A DNA stretch of 64,000 bases. Source: Roseateles_B sp041905785. GTDB taxonomy: Bacteria; Pseudomonadota; Gammaproteobacteria; Burkholderiales; Burkholderiaceae_C. The stretch spans positions 62,001-126,000 of the forward strand of contig JAYRKJ010000008.1 in the NCBI GenBank assembly GCA_041905785.1. Direction: 5' to 3'. Positions within the stretch are counted from its first letter, which is position 1, and each line of letters opens with the position of its first letter. A model generated the notes under the pieces. That model was not told the origin of the DNA and ran no database searches. It was given only the letters and a program-made list of their open reading frames with translations. Positions 57,001-64,000 of this stretch are shown piece by piece. The position numbers and the translations under genes were made by a program.

Positions 57001-58201
57001 GCAACTGGCTGTGCAGCGCGTCCAGCCGCAGGCCGTCCAGGCACAGCTGCAGGTCGGAGGCCTGCTCGGGATTCAGCTGGCCCTGGGCCCGGAGGGCGCC
57101 CGCCGCTTGCCCGCGGGCGTCCAGCAGGCCCAGCTCCAGGCTCCGGACCTGCAGGGCCTGCCAATGGGCCGGTGCGAACTGCAGGTCGGCCTGCAGGCGG
57201 GCCACGGGCAGGCGCTGCTGGTCCCAGGGGCCGCCCAGGGCATTGCTGAGCTGGATCTTCAGGTCCGCGGGGCGCTCCCACTGCTGCGCCTCAAGGGACA
57301 GCTGACCGCTGAGGGCGGTGCGCGGCCATGCGTGATGCAGGGCCGCCAGGTCGAAGCCCTTCAGCGTGGCCTGCAGCCCGGCCAGGGGCCAGTCGGCCAG
57401 CGGCTTGGCGCGGGCCTGCAGCTGCAGCGACTGGCCGGCGGCCTGGAACTCCAGCTGCAGCGCGTGCTCCAGCAGCGGCCCCTGGGCCCGCAGCGTCGCC
57501 CGCCAGTCCGGTCCTTGCGGCAACTGGCCCTGGGCCTCCAAATGCGCCTGCAGCGGCATGCGGCCGTCCGCCTCGGCGCGCAAGCGGCCCTTGAGCAGCA
57601 CGGCCTGCCAGCGCAGCGAGCGCAGATGGATCTCATGCACCTGCTGCTGCCGGGCATCCAACTGGCCCAGTTGCACGGCGGCCTCGAGCTGGCTCAGGTG
57701 AACGTCCACATCGGGAAGGTCCAGTTGGCCAAGTGCGAGCTTGCCGAGCTGCACCGACAGCGGCAGGCGCAGGTCCGCCGGCGGCGCGCTGGGCGTGTCC
57801 GTGCTCTTCCAGCGGATCTGCAGCCGGTCCGCCTGCACGCTGTCGGCGTCCAGTTGCGCCCAGAGCTGCGGGGCGCTGTGCCAGCCAAGGCGCAGGCCCT
57901 GCCAGCGCAGGCCGTCGAACTGGAGCTGGGTGCCGTCCGGCAGGTGGATGCGCAGCTGCCGCGCGGAGAAATCGCCCAGCAGCTTCCCTTGGGGCGCATC
58001 GGCGCTGATCAGGCCAGGCGCCTGGCGCAGCAGCCATGCCGTGCCGGCCTCGGTGCCCATCAGCCAGACGCCGGCCAGCACCGCAGTCCCCAGCAGCACG
58101 GGCAGGATCATGGCCAGCAGCAGCCAGCGCGCCCAGTGGCGCACAGGGCGGCTTGAGGACTCGGGTGCGGCGGGGGCGGGGTGCTTGTCGGCGTCCGTCA
58201 C
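54020..58201 (-). CDS. tamB: Translocation and assembly module inner-membrane protein TamB
   Basis: A 1393-residue AsmA-like protein with one N-terminal membrane helix (WLLLAMILPVLLGTAVLAGVWLM) and a very long periplasmic stretch of alternating beta-strands that forms the hydrophobic groove of TamB. The conserved C-terminal DUF490 domain is clear from about residue 1050 (VQGSFRIDEGLFDFSKGD, GGTYDAYGQKLSVEKGEILF, NPRIKLFSEPEL, SKRVYVGYERGLNATTGSW). It starts with GTG overlapping the tamA stop by four bases. It would work with TamA to insert outer-membrane proteins or move lipids. Confidence 0.93.
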   Translation of the reverse strand: MTDADKHPAPAAPESSSRPVRHWARWLLLAMILPVLLGTAVLAGVWLMGTEAGTAWLLRQAPGLISADAPQGKLLGDFSARQLRIHLPDGTQLQFDGLRWQGLRLGWHSAPQLWAQLDADSVQADRLQIRWKSTDTPSAPPADLRLPLSVQLGKLALGQLDLPDVDVHLSQLEAAVQLGQLDARQQQVHEIHLRSLRWQAVLLKGRLRAEADGRMPLQAHLEAQGQLPQGPDWRATLRAQGPLLEHALQLEFQAAGQSLQLQARAKPLADWPLAGLQATLKGFDLAALHHAWPRTALSGQLSLEAQQWERPADLKIQLSNALGGPWDQQRLPVARLQADLQFAPAHWQALQVRSLELGLLDARGQAAGALRAQGQLNPEQASDLQLCLDGLRLDALHSQLLALAVDGQLHLRRAAPSAGGKPGDKPRPAAPAWLDLEGQLSTRWATSSGKPLATPQLQLKAQLGEQGLRLHRAELSAGKASASLQGEWIRQEQGDWQARLQAQSQALDPGLLWKPAAGTTAPHSLNLQLAAQLHRSAGSAWPQGEASLRLLPSQWAGQPLQGQLQYLRDAQPARVLLSLEQERNQLQGEILGLEARRPEARLKIQWPRLAALEPLLAALAPGMAPGTTLEGSLQGELALRGQATPVSGSKTPPPTRWTWASQGQLALQQLALREPGRQLRLQQGRLSWQMGTELGEPLALTLDAGPLVLSQGQRSLQLDGLQARLSGSWARHQLALQGQARPMNASTGEPLQGAALQLGLEGQLSALPWGLSGSTEAPDWRLALQQARLRPQPTTSNDPWLQVEPVQARLKLSPDGALISAELQEGRASLAAGQARVRWRQARYQAAQHEGALPLLQLDAQLEPLALAPLLAKAQPDFGWGGDLLVDGHLHLDTRQGTDLSFELQRLGGDLSVTEDRGVQRLGLSDFALRLQAQQGVWSLTQALAGSNLGGLGGSIVTRTDPRALVPPPDARLEGTVQANVANLATWGGWIPAGWRVSGGMTAGFMLGGTLRDPQLRGMAQGEGLALRNPLLGVDVRDTRFILALEGSHARLQQFSAHAAEGELQLSGEARLGAQPDLRLQLQARKFGLLTRLDRRIVASGQGRLQLDPSSVDVQGSFRIDEGLFDFSKGDAPSLDEDVKVIRPAAAPPASHRNGAPVKIAVQLDLDLGDQMKLRGRGLDTRLLGQLKLQHKDGKPSLAGLVRTEGGTYDAYGQKLSVEKGEILFTGALDNPRLDVLAVRPNTDIRVGVTVTGTAVNPRIKLFSEPELAETDKLSWLLLGRGPDELGRADTALLQRAALALLSGEGESASGKLMKNLGLDELSVSQGAQDDARGAVVRVGKQLSKRVYVGYERGLNATTGSWQLIYRVAQRFTLRAQSGEDSALDLIWQWRWQ

Positions 58202-60066
58202 AGCGCGATCCCTACGCTGAAGTGCAGGCGCCACTTGCCCGTTTCATGCGCTCTTGCCAGGTCCAGGCGCAGCGCGCCCACGGGGCTGCGCAACCGTGCG
58301 CCGACGCCGTAGCCGACGACGGGGTGGAGTTCCTGCCAGCGGTTGGCCACATTGCCCGCGTCGATGAAGGCGGCCCCCCACAGCATGGGCAGGCTGTCCA
58401 TCAGCGGCCGGGCCAGCTCCACGCTGCCGGTCCAGAGCTTGCGCCCGCCGGTGGCCTTGCCGCTGGCGTCCTTCTCGGGGCCCAGGCTTTCGTAGGCGTA
58501 GCCGCGCACGGAGTCGTCGCCGCCGGCCAGGTAGAGCATCTTGGCGGGCAAGCCCACGCGCTCGGCGGCGAGGATTTGCGCCATGTCGGTCCGGGCGCTG
58601 AAGTACCAGCCGGGGGCCAGCGGCTTGAAGTATTCCAGCCGCAGGCGGGCGCGGGCGAAGGCGCCGCTGTCCTGCTTGGGTGCGCTGTTGTCGGCGCGGC
58701 CGGCGCCCAGCAGCAGCTGCGCGGTATGACCGGCCGTCGGCAGGAGCAGGCTGTCCAGGCGGCGGCGCGTCCATTGCACATTGCCCGACCATGCGCTGGA
58801 GTGCAGCGAGGGCGCATCCCCCTCGACCTCGATGGAGCGCAGCACCTCGGCGAAGAGGAGGCGCTCGTCATGCCCAGTCTCGCGCAGGCGGCCCAGGCGG
58901 GCGCTCAGGGTGCGGATGTTCTTGTCGTTCTTCAGGTCCTGCTCCCACTCCAGGGCACCCAGGTTGCGCTGCATGTCGGGCTGGGGATGCGAGCTGATCT
59001 CCAGCTCCGCCTTGCGAACGAGCTGGCCCAGCTGGAGCTTGCTGCGCGCGCGCAGCGGCAGACCGGCGGGCAGCCGGTGCAGATGCTCGACGCTGGCGTT
59101 GTAGCCGTTCATGGCGCTGTAGCCGATGCCGGTGGTGGCCTGCTGGCGCGGCGCCTCCTTGACCCGTACCCGCACCGGCACGGCCGCGGCCTGCGCGTTC
59201 TCGGGCTGGATGTCGACGGTGACGCCGTCGAAGAGCTGTGTGCGCAGCAGCCGCTCCTGGAAGTCCAGCAGGGCCTGCTCGGTGTAGGGCTCGCCGGGCT
59301 GGTAGGCGGCCAGTCGGCGCACGGTGTCTTCGGACTGGTGCTGCAGGCCTTCGATCTGCAGCGCGCCTAGGCGGAAGAGGGGGCCGCTGTCCAGGCTGAG
59401 GCTGAGGCTGACGCGTTGCGCCTCGGTGTCGACCCGGGCTTCGCTGGCCGCCCAGTGCGCCAGGGGGTAGCCCTGGGCACGTGCGCGGGCGAGCACGGTG
59501 CCCTTGGCCGCGGACCAGGCCTCTTGGGTGAAGGCGCGGCCTTGGCGCAGCGGCCAGAGTTCGCGCAGCTCGGACTGCAGGGCCAGGGCGCGAGGGGCGT
59601 CCGGCTGCCCGGTCTGGACCGCCAGCTCGCCTTCGAACTGCAGGACCAGCTCGCCGACCACGCTGCGCGGGCCGGGGTCGACCAGCAGGGTCAGGTCTTG
59701 CTGGCTGTGGTCGGCATTGGCCTGGCGCTGGACTTCGACCCGGGCATCGAAATAGCCCAGCGTCTCCAGCAGGCTGCGCGCCTGCTCCGGTGCGACGGCG
59801 GCCAGGCGGTCCAGCTCGACCGGGCTGAGGCTGTCGCTTTCGACAATCTGTTGGAAGCGGGCCAGGTCCAGGTGGCGGGACAGCAGCTCCTTGACCTCGC
59901 CGCTGGCGCGGATGTCCAGACGGTAGGCCGCCTTGAGCCGCGGCGATGCGGCTTCCTGGGCGCGGGGCTTGGCGCCCAGGGCCTCCTGAAGACCCTGCAG
60001 CGAGCCGCAGCCGCTCAGCAGCAGGCCCAGGCCCAGGGCCGTCAGACCATGCAGAAGCGCCCTCAT
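58198..60066 (-). CDS. tamA: TamA-like outer-membrane assembly protein
   Basis: A 622-residue Omp85-family protein with N-terminal POTRA domains (for example SLLETLGYFDARVEVQ near residue 83 and RLLRTQLFDGVTVDIQ near 270) and a C-terminal 16-strand barrel ending KWRLHFSVGIAL. The barrel has the family loop motif RGYAYESLGP, from the VRGY lid region. The N-terminus carries a lipobox-like GLLLSGC, so a lipoprotein signal is possible, which is unusual for TamA. ATG 60066 overlaps the VWA gene; the longer upstream frame is a shadow. Confidence 0.92.
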   Translation of the reverse strand: MRALLHGLTALGLGLLLSGCGSLQGLQEALGAKPRAQEAASPRLKAAYRLDIRASGEVKELLSRHLDLARFQQIVESDSLSPVELDRLAAVAPEQARSLLETLGYFDARVEVQRQANADHSQQDLTLLVDPGPRSVVGELVLQFEGELAVQTGQPDAPRALALQSELRELWPLRQGRAFTQEAWSAAKGTVLARARAQGYPLAHWAASEARVDTEAQRVSLSLSLDSGPLFRLGALQIEGLQHQSEDTVRRLAAYQPGEPYTEQALLDFQERLLRTQLFDGVTVDIQPENAQAAAVPVRVRVKEAPRQQATTGIGYSAMNGYNASVEHLHRLPAGLPLRARSKLQLGQLVRKAELEISSHPQPDMQRNLGALEWEQDLKNDKNIRTLSARLGRLRETGHDERLLFAEVLRSIEVEGDAPSLHSSAWSGNVQWTRRRLDSLLLPTAGHTAQLLLGAGRADNSAPKQDSGAFARARLRLEYFKPLAPGWYFSARTDMAQILAAERVGLPAKMLYLAGGDDSVRGYAYESLGPEKDASGKATGGRKLWTGSVELARPLMDSLPMLWGAAFIDAGNVANRWQELHPVVGYGVGARLRSPVGALRLDLARAHETGKWRLHFSVGIAL

Positions 60067-61250
60067 TTGCTCAACAGGCGCATGGCGGATTCCAGACCGC
60101 TGATGGAGAGCGGGAACATGCGCTGCTGCATCAACTGTTGGATGATGGAGATGCTCTGGCGGTACTGCCAGACGCCTTGCGGCTCGGGATTGATCCACGC
60201 GTACTTGGGAAAAGCGTGGGTGAGGCGCTGCAGCCACTCGGCCCCGGGCTCTTCGTTGTTGTACTCGACGCTGCCGCCGGGCTGCAGGATCTCGTAGGGG
60301 CTCATGGTGGCGTCGCCCACGAAGATCAGCTTGTAGTCCTTGTTGTACTTGCGGATGACGTCCCAGGTGGGCATCTTCTCCGCGAAGCGGCGGCGGTTGT
60401 TCTTCCACATGAAGTCGTAGACGCAGTTGTGGAAGTAGTAGAACTCGAGGTGTTTGAACTCGCTCTTGGCAGCTGAGAACAGCTCCTCGACGCGGTGGAT
60501 GTGCTCGTCCATGGTGCCGCCGACATCCATCAGCAGCAGCACCTTTACCTTGTTGTGCCGCTCGGGGATCATGCGGATGTCCAGCATGCCGGCGTTGGCC
60601 GCGGTCTTGTGGATGGTGTCGTCCAGGTCCAGTTCCAGGTCCGAGCCTTCGCGGGCGAAGCGGCGCAGGCGGCGCAGCGCCACCTTGATGTTGCGGGTGC
60701 CCAGTTCGAGGTTGTCGTCGTAGTCTCTGTAGGCGCGCTGGTCCCAGACCTTCACCGCGCTGCGGTTGCGTCCGCGGTCCTGGCCGACGCGCACGCCTTG
60801 CGGGTTGTAGCCGTAGGCGCCGAAGGGGCTGGTGCCTCCGGTGCCTATCCATCGGTTGCCGCCCTCGTGGCGCTCCTTCTGCTCCTCCAGACGCTGGCGC
60901 AGGGTCTCCATCAGCTGGTCCCAGCCCAGCTTCTCGATCTCGGCCTTCTGCTCAGGCGTGAGCTCCAGCTCCAGGTGCTTGCGCAGCCATTCCTCGGGCA
61001 GCTCGCGGGCGAAGTCGGTGAGCAGCTCCACGCCCTTGAAGTAGGCGGCGAAGGCGCGGTCGAACTTGTCGAAATGGGCTTCGTCCTTGACCAGGGTGGT
61101 GCGGGCCAGGTAGTAGAAGCGGTCGACGGTGGGGCCGCCGTCCTCGGCGTCCAGCACGCCCAGCTTCAGGGCTTCCAGCAGGGTCAGGTACTCCTTCACC
61201 GAGACAGGCAGCTTGGCGGCACGCAGGGTGTAGAAGAACTGGATCAACAT
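60063..61250 (-). CDS. VWA domain-containing (CoxE-like) protein
   Basis: A 395-residue cytosolic protein. The N-terminal half is helical and charged (YLTLLEALKLGVLDAEDGG). The C-terminal von Willebrand A-type domain begins KVKVLLLMDVGGTMDEH near residue 238, where the usual DxSxS MIDAS is replaced by DVGGTM, so metal binding may be altered. YYFHNCVYDFMW and LIFVGDATMSPYE follow. CoxE-like proteins usually pair with a MoxR AAA+ ATPase, which is not encoded here. It is coupled to tamA by a four-base overlap. Confidence 0.88.
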   Translation of the reverse strand: MLIQFFYTLRAAKLPVSVKEYLTLLEALKLGVLDAEDGGPTVDRFYYLARTTLVKDEAHFDKFDRAFAAYFKGVELLTDFARELPEEWLRKHLELELTPEQKAEIEKLGWDQLMETLRQRLEEQKERHEGGNRWIGTGGTSPFGAYGYNPQGVRVGQDRGRNRSAVKVWDQRAYRDYDDNLELGTRNIKVALRRLRRFAREGSDLELDLDDTIHKTAANAGMLDIRMIPERHNKVKVLLLMDVGGTMDEHIHRVEELFSAAKSEFKHLEFYYFHNCVYDFMWKNNRRRFAEKMPTWDVIRKYNKDYKLIFVGDATMSPYEILQPGGSVEYNNEEPGAEWLQRLTHAFPKYAWINPEPQGVWQYRQSISIIQQLMQQRMFPLSISGLESAMRLLSK

Positions 61251-61369
61251 GGCAGGCAGGGGGAGTCTCTCGGTGATTATCCACAGAGCGGCGCCTGCCG
61301 CAGGGCTGGGCGCAAGCCTGACGCAAGGCAGGGGCTTAGCATCTATGGATCTTGTCTCGCGGAATTGCC

Positions 61370-62638
61370 ATGAACCAGGACGTGGAGCGGACCATGCAGG
61401 CCCTCTATGCCACCCTACGGGAGGCGCAGGGGCGCTGGGTCGGGCAGCACCAGGGCCTGGAGGTGAGCAGCCAGTTCCAGCCCATCTACAGCCTGCCGCA
61501 TCGGCGCCCCGTGGGCTACGAGGCGCTGGCCCGTTTTGCCACGGCCGGCGGTCAGCTCGCCGATCCGGCCCAGGCCTTTGCCCAGGTGTCCGGGACGGGC
61601 GAGCAGCTGCAGCTGGACCGGCTTTGCCGGCTGCTGCATGTGCATAACTTCGTGGCGCAGCAGGCCGCGGACTGCTGGCTGTTCCTCAACATCCACCCCG
61701 AAGTCTTTGTGCGGGCCGCCCGCGAGGCTCCCATGCTGGCCCGGGCCGTGGACACCGTCGAGCAGCTGGGCCTGCCCATGCACCGGCTGGTGTTCGAGGT
61801 CACCGAGGAGATCATGTCGCAGGGCGCCCCCTTCGAGGAAGCCGTCGAGCGCGCCAGGGCCACGGGCTGTCTGTTGGCCCTGGACGACTTCGGCGCGGGC
61901 CATTCCAACTTTGACCGGGTCTGGCGCATGAAGCCGGAGATCGTCAAGCTGGACAAGAGCCTGCCGCAGCGCGCCCTGGCCTCGCCGCGCATCGCCCGCA
62001 TCATGGCGCAGATGGTGGCCCTCCTGCATGAGTGCGGCGCGCTGGTGCTGCAGGAGGGGGTCGAAGGCCGGGATGAGATGCAACTGGCGCTGGACGCCGA
62101 CGTGGACCTGGTCCAGGGCTATGGACTGGGCCGGCCGCAGGACCGGCTGCTGCCGCCCGAGGCCAATCCGGCCATCGACGGCTTCTGGGATGTGGTCGAG
62201 GATCGCCAGATGCTGGGCCGCGAGCGCGACGACGAGCGCCTGCAGCCCTTCCGGGCCGCCGTGCTGGCCGCGGTGTCGAGACTGCAGAACGGCGAGGCGC
62301 TGGAGCAGGCCTGCCGCGGCGTTCTTGCGATCCGCGGGGCGCAGCTGTGTTTCCTGCTGGACGAGCACGGCCACGACCTGGGCATGCGCGCGCACCCGGA
62401 CGCGCAGGACGCCTGCCCGGACTTGCGTTTTGCGCCGCTGGACATTTCGGCCGATGCGCGCTGGTCGCGCCGGCCCTACTTCCGGCGCGCCATGGGGCGC
62501 ATCGGCGAGCTGCAGGTGACGCGGCCCTACCTGAGCCTGCACGGCGCGCGCATGTGCGTGACGCTGTCGCTGGCCTTCCGGCAGGACGCGCGGCTGCGCG
62601 TCCTTTGCGCCGACGTCGATTGTGGTGACGGCGACTAG
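61370..62638 (+). CDS. EAL-domain protein with unassigned C-terminal domain
   Basis: A 422-residue protein with an N-terminal EAL phosphodiesterase domain (residues about 25-270). The motif GYEALAR near residue 50, LNIHPEVF near 108, VFEVTEE near 142, DDFGAGHSNFDR near 172, VKLDKSL and LQEGVEG are preserved, so c-di-GMP hydrolysis is likely. The C-terminal 140 residues carry RRPYFRRAMG and PYLSLHGARMCVTLSLAF, reminiscent of a cache/PAS-like sensory fold but not firmly identified. No GGDEF domain or membrane helix is present. An in-frame TTG six codons earlier is less likely than ATG 61370. Confidence 0.88.
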   Translation: MNQDVERTMQALYATLREAQGRWVGQHQGLEVSSQFQPIYSLPHRRPVGYEALARFATAGGQLADPAQAFAQVSGTGEQLQLDRLCRLLHVHNFVAQQAADCWLFLNIHPEVFVRAAREAPMLARAVDTVEQLGLPMHRLVFEVTEEIMSQGAPFEEAVERARATGCLLALDDFGAGHSNFDRVWRMKPEIVKLDKSLPQRALASPRIARIMAQMVALLHECGALVLQEGVEGRDEMQLALDADVDLVQGYGLGRPQDRLLPPEANPAIDGFWDVVEDRQMLGRERDDERLQPFRAAVLAAVSRLQNGEALEQACRGVLAIRGAQLCFLLDEHGHDLGMRAHPDAQDACPDLRFAPLDISADARWSRRPYFRRAMGRIGELQVTRPYLSLHGARMCVTLSLAFRQDARLRVLCADVDCGDGD

Positions 62639-62655
62639 CCGCGCGCGCTGGACGT

Positions 62656-64000
62656 TCAGCGCCGGCTGCGCGCCTGGCCGCGGCGCCCGGGGTCGTGGGC
62701 CCTCAGCCAGTCCAGGAACTCCTGGTACCAGAGCCGGCTGTTCTGCGGTTTGAGCACCCAATGGTTCTCGTCCGGGAACCACAGCAGGCGGGCGTCGACG
62801 CCGCGCGCCTTGAGGGTGTTGTAGTAGGCCAGGCCCTGGGCATCCGGCACGCGGTAGTCCTGGGCGCCGTGGATGACCAGGGTGGGCGTTTGCATCTGAC
62901 GTGCATAGGCGGCCGGGCTTTGCGCCGCCACCTTGGCCGGGTCGTCCCAATACCAGGCCCCCAGTTCCTTCGCATGCCAGGTGTAGGCGTCATCGGCGAA
63001 CATGGCCTGCCAGTCGTAGCAGCCGGCATGGCAGACGTAGGCCTGGTAGCGCCCATGCCGCAGGTGGCCGTTCATCCAGGCGACCAGGTAGCCGCCGTAG
63101 CTGCCGCCACTGGCAAAGACGCGGTTTTTCGCGATCCAGGGCTTCTTCAGCAGCCACTCGGTGGCGGCCTCGATGTCCTGCAGCTCCAGCTCGCCCCAGC
63201 GATGGGTGATGGCGTCCTTGAAGGCCTGGCCGAAGCCGGAGGAACCGTGGTAGTTGACGCAGGCCACGACATAGCCCTGGGCGGCGAAGAGCTGGGCGTT
63301 CCAGCGGAAGTGCCAGGCATCGCCGAAGGCCGAATGCGGGCCGCCGTGAATCAGGTGCAGCAGCGGGTACTTGCGCCGGGGGTCAAAGCCGGGCGGCAAG
63401 GTCAGCCACAGCTGGACCTCGTCGCCCTGCGCTGCGCGCACGCTGGCGGCCTCCACGCGGCCCAGGCGCAAGGGGTGCAGCAAGGTGTCGTTGAAGGCTT
63501 CCATCCGCAGCCTGGCCTCGCCCTCCAGCACGCACAGCTGCGGCGGATGCAGGGCGCTGTCGTGCAGCACGACCAGGGTGCCGGCCTGCAGGTCGAAGGC
63601 CGCGGCATGGCCGCCCTCGAACTGCGTGAAGGCGGCACAGGTCTTGACGTCGAAGCGCCAGAGATGGCGCCGGCCCTCGTCCTCGGCGCAGAACAGCACG
63701 CCCAGGTCGTCTTCGTCCCAACGCAAAGGGGCCTGGACCTCGCGGTCCCAGTCCTCGGACAGCACGGCCCAGTGGCCGTGGGTGTCCAGCACGCCCAGCT
63801 GGTCGGGCATGGTGTGCTTGTGGCCGCGATGGCAGGCCAGGAAGGCCAGGTGGTGGCCGGCGTGGCTGTAGGTCGGCGCATGGAAATGCCAGCCGTCCTC
63901 CTGCAGCAGCGTGCGCACCTGGCGGCTGCGCACCTCGACCTCGGCCAGCGCGAAGCAATGGTCCAGGCGCTTGTGCGCAGCCGGGTCGAAGGCAAAGACG
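62656..64000 (-). CDS. S9-family peptidase (prolyl oligopeptidase-like), 5' end missing
   Basis: The frame stays open to the right edge, so the N-terminus lies outside; 447 residues are visible. The C-terminal alpha/beta hydrolase domain has HLIHGGPHSAFGDAWHF, the nucleophile motif GGSYGGYLVAW, the acid in HGAQDYRVPDAQG and the histidine in DENHWVLKPQN, forming a complete Ser-Asp-His triad. The visible upstream part is a beta-propeller-like repeat region (LAFLACHRGHKHTM, DDLGVLFCAEDEGRRH). It resembles acylaminoacyl-peptidases and dipeptidyl peptidases. Confidence 0.92.
   Translation of the reverse strand, partial: VFAFDPAAHKRLDHCFALAEVEVRSRQVRTLLQEDGWHFHAPTYSHAGHHLAFLACHRGHKHTMPDQLGVLDTHGHWAVLSEDWDREVQAPLRWDEDDLGVLFCAEDEGRRHLWRFDVKTCAAFTQFEGGHAAAFDLQAGTLVVLHDSALHPPQLCVLEGEARLRMEAFNDTLLHPLRLGRVEAASVRAAQGDEVQLWLTLPPGFDPRRKYPLLHLIHGGPHSAFGDAWHFRWNAQLFAAQGYVVACVNYHGSSGFGQAFKDAITHRWGELELQDIEAATEWLLKKPWIAKNRVFASGGSYGGYLVAWMNGHLRHGRYQAYVCHAGCYDWQAMFADDAYTWHAKELGAWYWDDPAKVAAQSPAAYARQMQTPTLVIHGAQDYRVPDAQGLAYYNTLKARGVDARLLWFPDENHWVLKPQNSRLWYQEFLDWLRAHDPGRRGQARSRR

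Overview
The window is a G+C-rich chromosomal segment (roughly two thirds G+C by eye) packed with tightly spaced or overlapping genes. The gene neighbourhoods fit a betaproteobacterium of the order Burkholderiales, perhaps near Rubrivivax/Roseateles: ubiJ-ubiB, then fmdB-DUF502-aspS and nudB-endonuclease-clsB; a histidine utilisation cluster with the HutF/HutG five-step route; and an EpsL-type exopolysaccharide locus. This placement is inference from gene content and order; no rRNA or marker search was possible.

Region 1 (1-22.1 kb) is an exopolysaccharide locus. A plus-strand run (1-8977) holds the end of a Wzx-like flippase, a Wzy-like polymerase/ligase, a secreted PslG-like glycoside hydrolase, four glycosyltransferases and an O-acyltransferase, most of them overlapping by a few bases. 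Two minus-strand glycosyltransferase genes (CgeB-like and WecG-like) converge on it. A sugar-nucleotide block follows: UDP-uronate 4-epimerase (plus strand), then on the minus strand wecB, rfbC, rfbA, rfbD, rfbB, manC and galE, an EpsL-type outer-membrane barrel, and the priming phosphoglycosyltransferase at the head. The enzymes can supply dTDP-rhamnose, GDP-mannose, UDP-galactose, UDP-ManNAc and UDP-galacturonate.

Region 2 (22.2-34.7 kb) is mostly housekeeping: ubiJ-ubiB, a sodium:solute symporter, fmdB-DUF502-aspS, then three accessory genes (small membrane protein, large lipoprotein, CsgG-like lipoprotein), then nudB-EEP-clsB. Region 3 (34.8-44.2 kb) holds an orphan periplasmic binding protein and the complete hut system: hutU-hutH on the minus strand, hutC-hutD-hutI-hutG-hutF on the plus strand, with a shared control region in which a HutC-like operator lies inside the hutU promoter. 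An array of five hairpins separates hutU from hutH. Region 4 (44.3-51.2 kb) carries a chemoreceptor, a DUF429 protein, arginase, a LOG-family protein, moeB and ctpA.

Region 5 (51.2-53.9 kb) is the most unusual stretch: a 592-residue protein of unknown function with a papain/C39-like Gln-Cys-His-Asp signature, preceded by a 67-codon gene that has its own ribosome binding site and a strong terminator, next to a tRNA-Arg(CCT) gene. Region 6 (54.0-64 kb) is an overlapping VWA-tamA-tamB operon, an EAL-domain protein with an unassigned C-terminal domain, and the 3' portion of an S9 peptidase gene that runs off the right edge.
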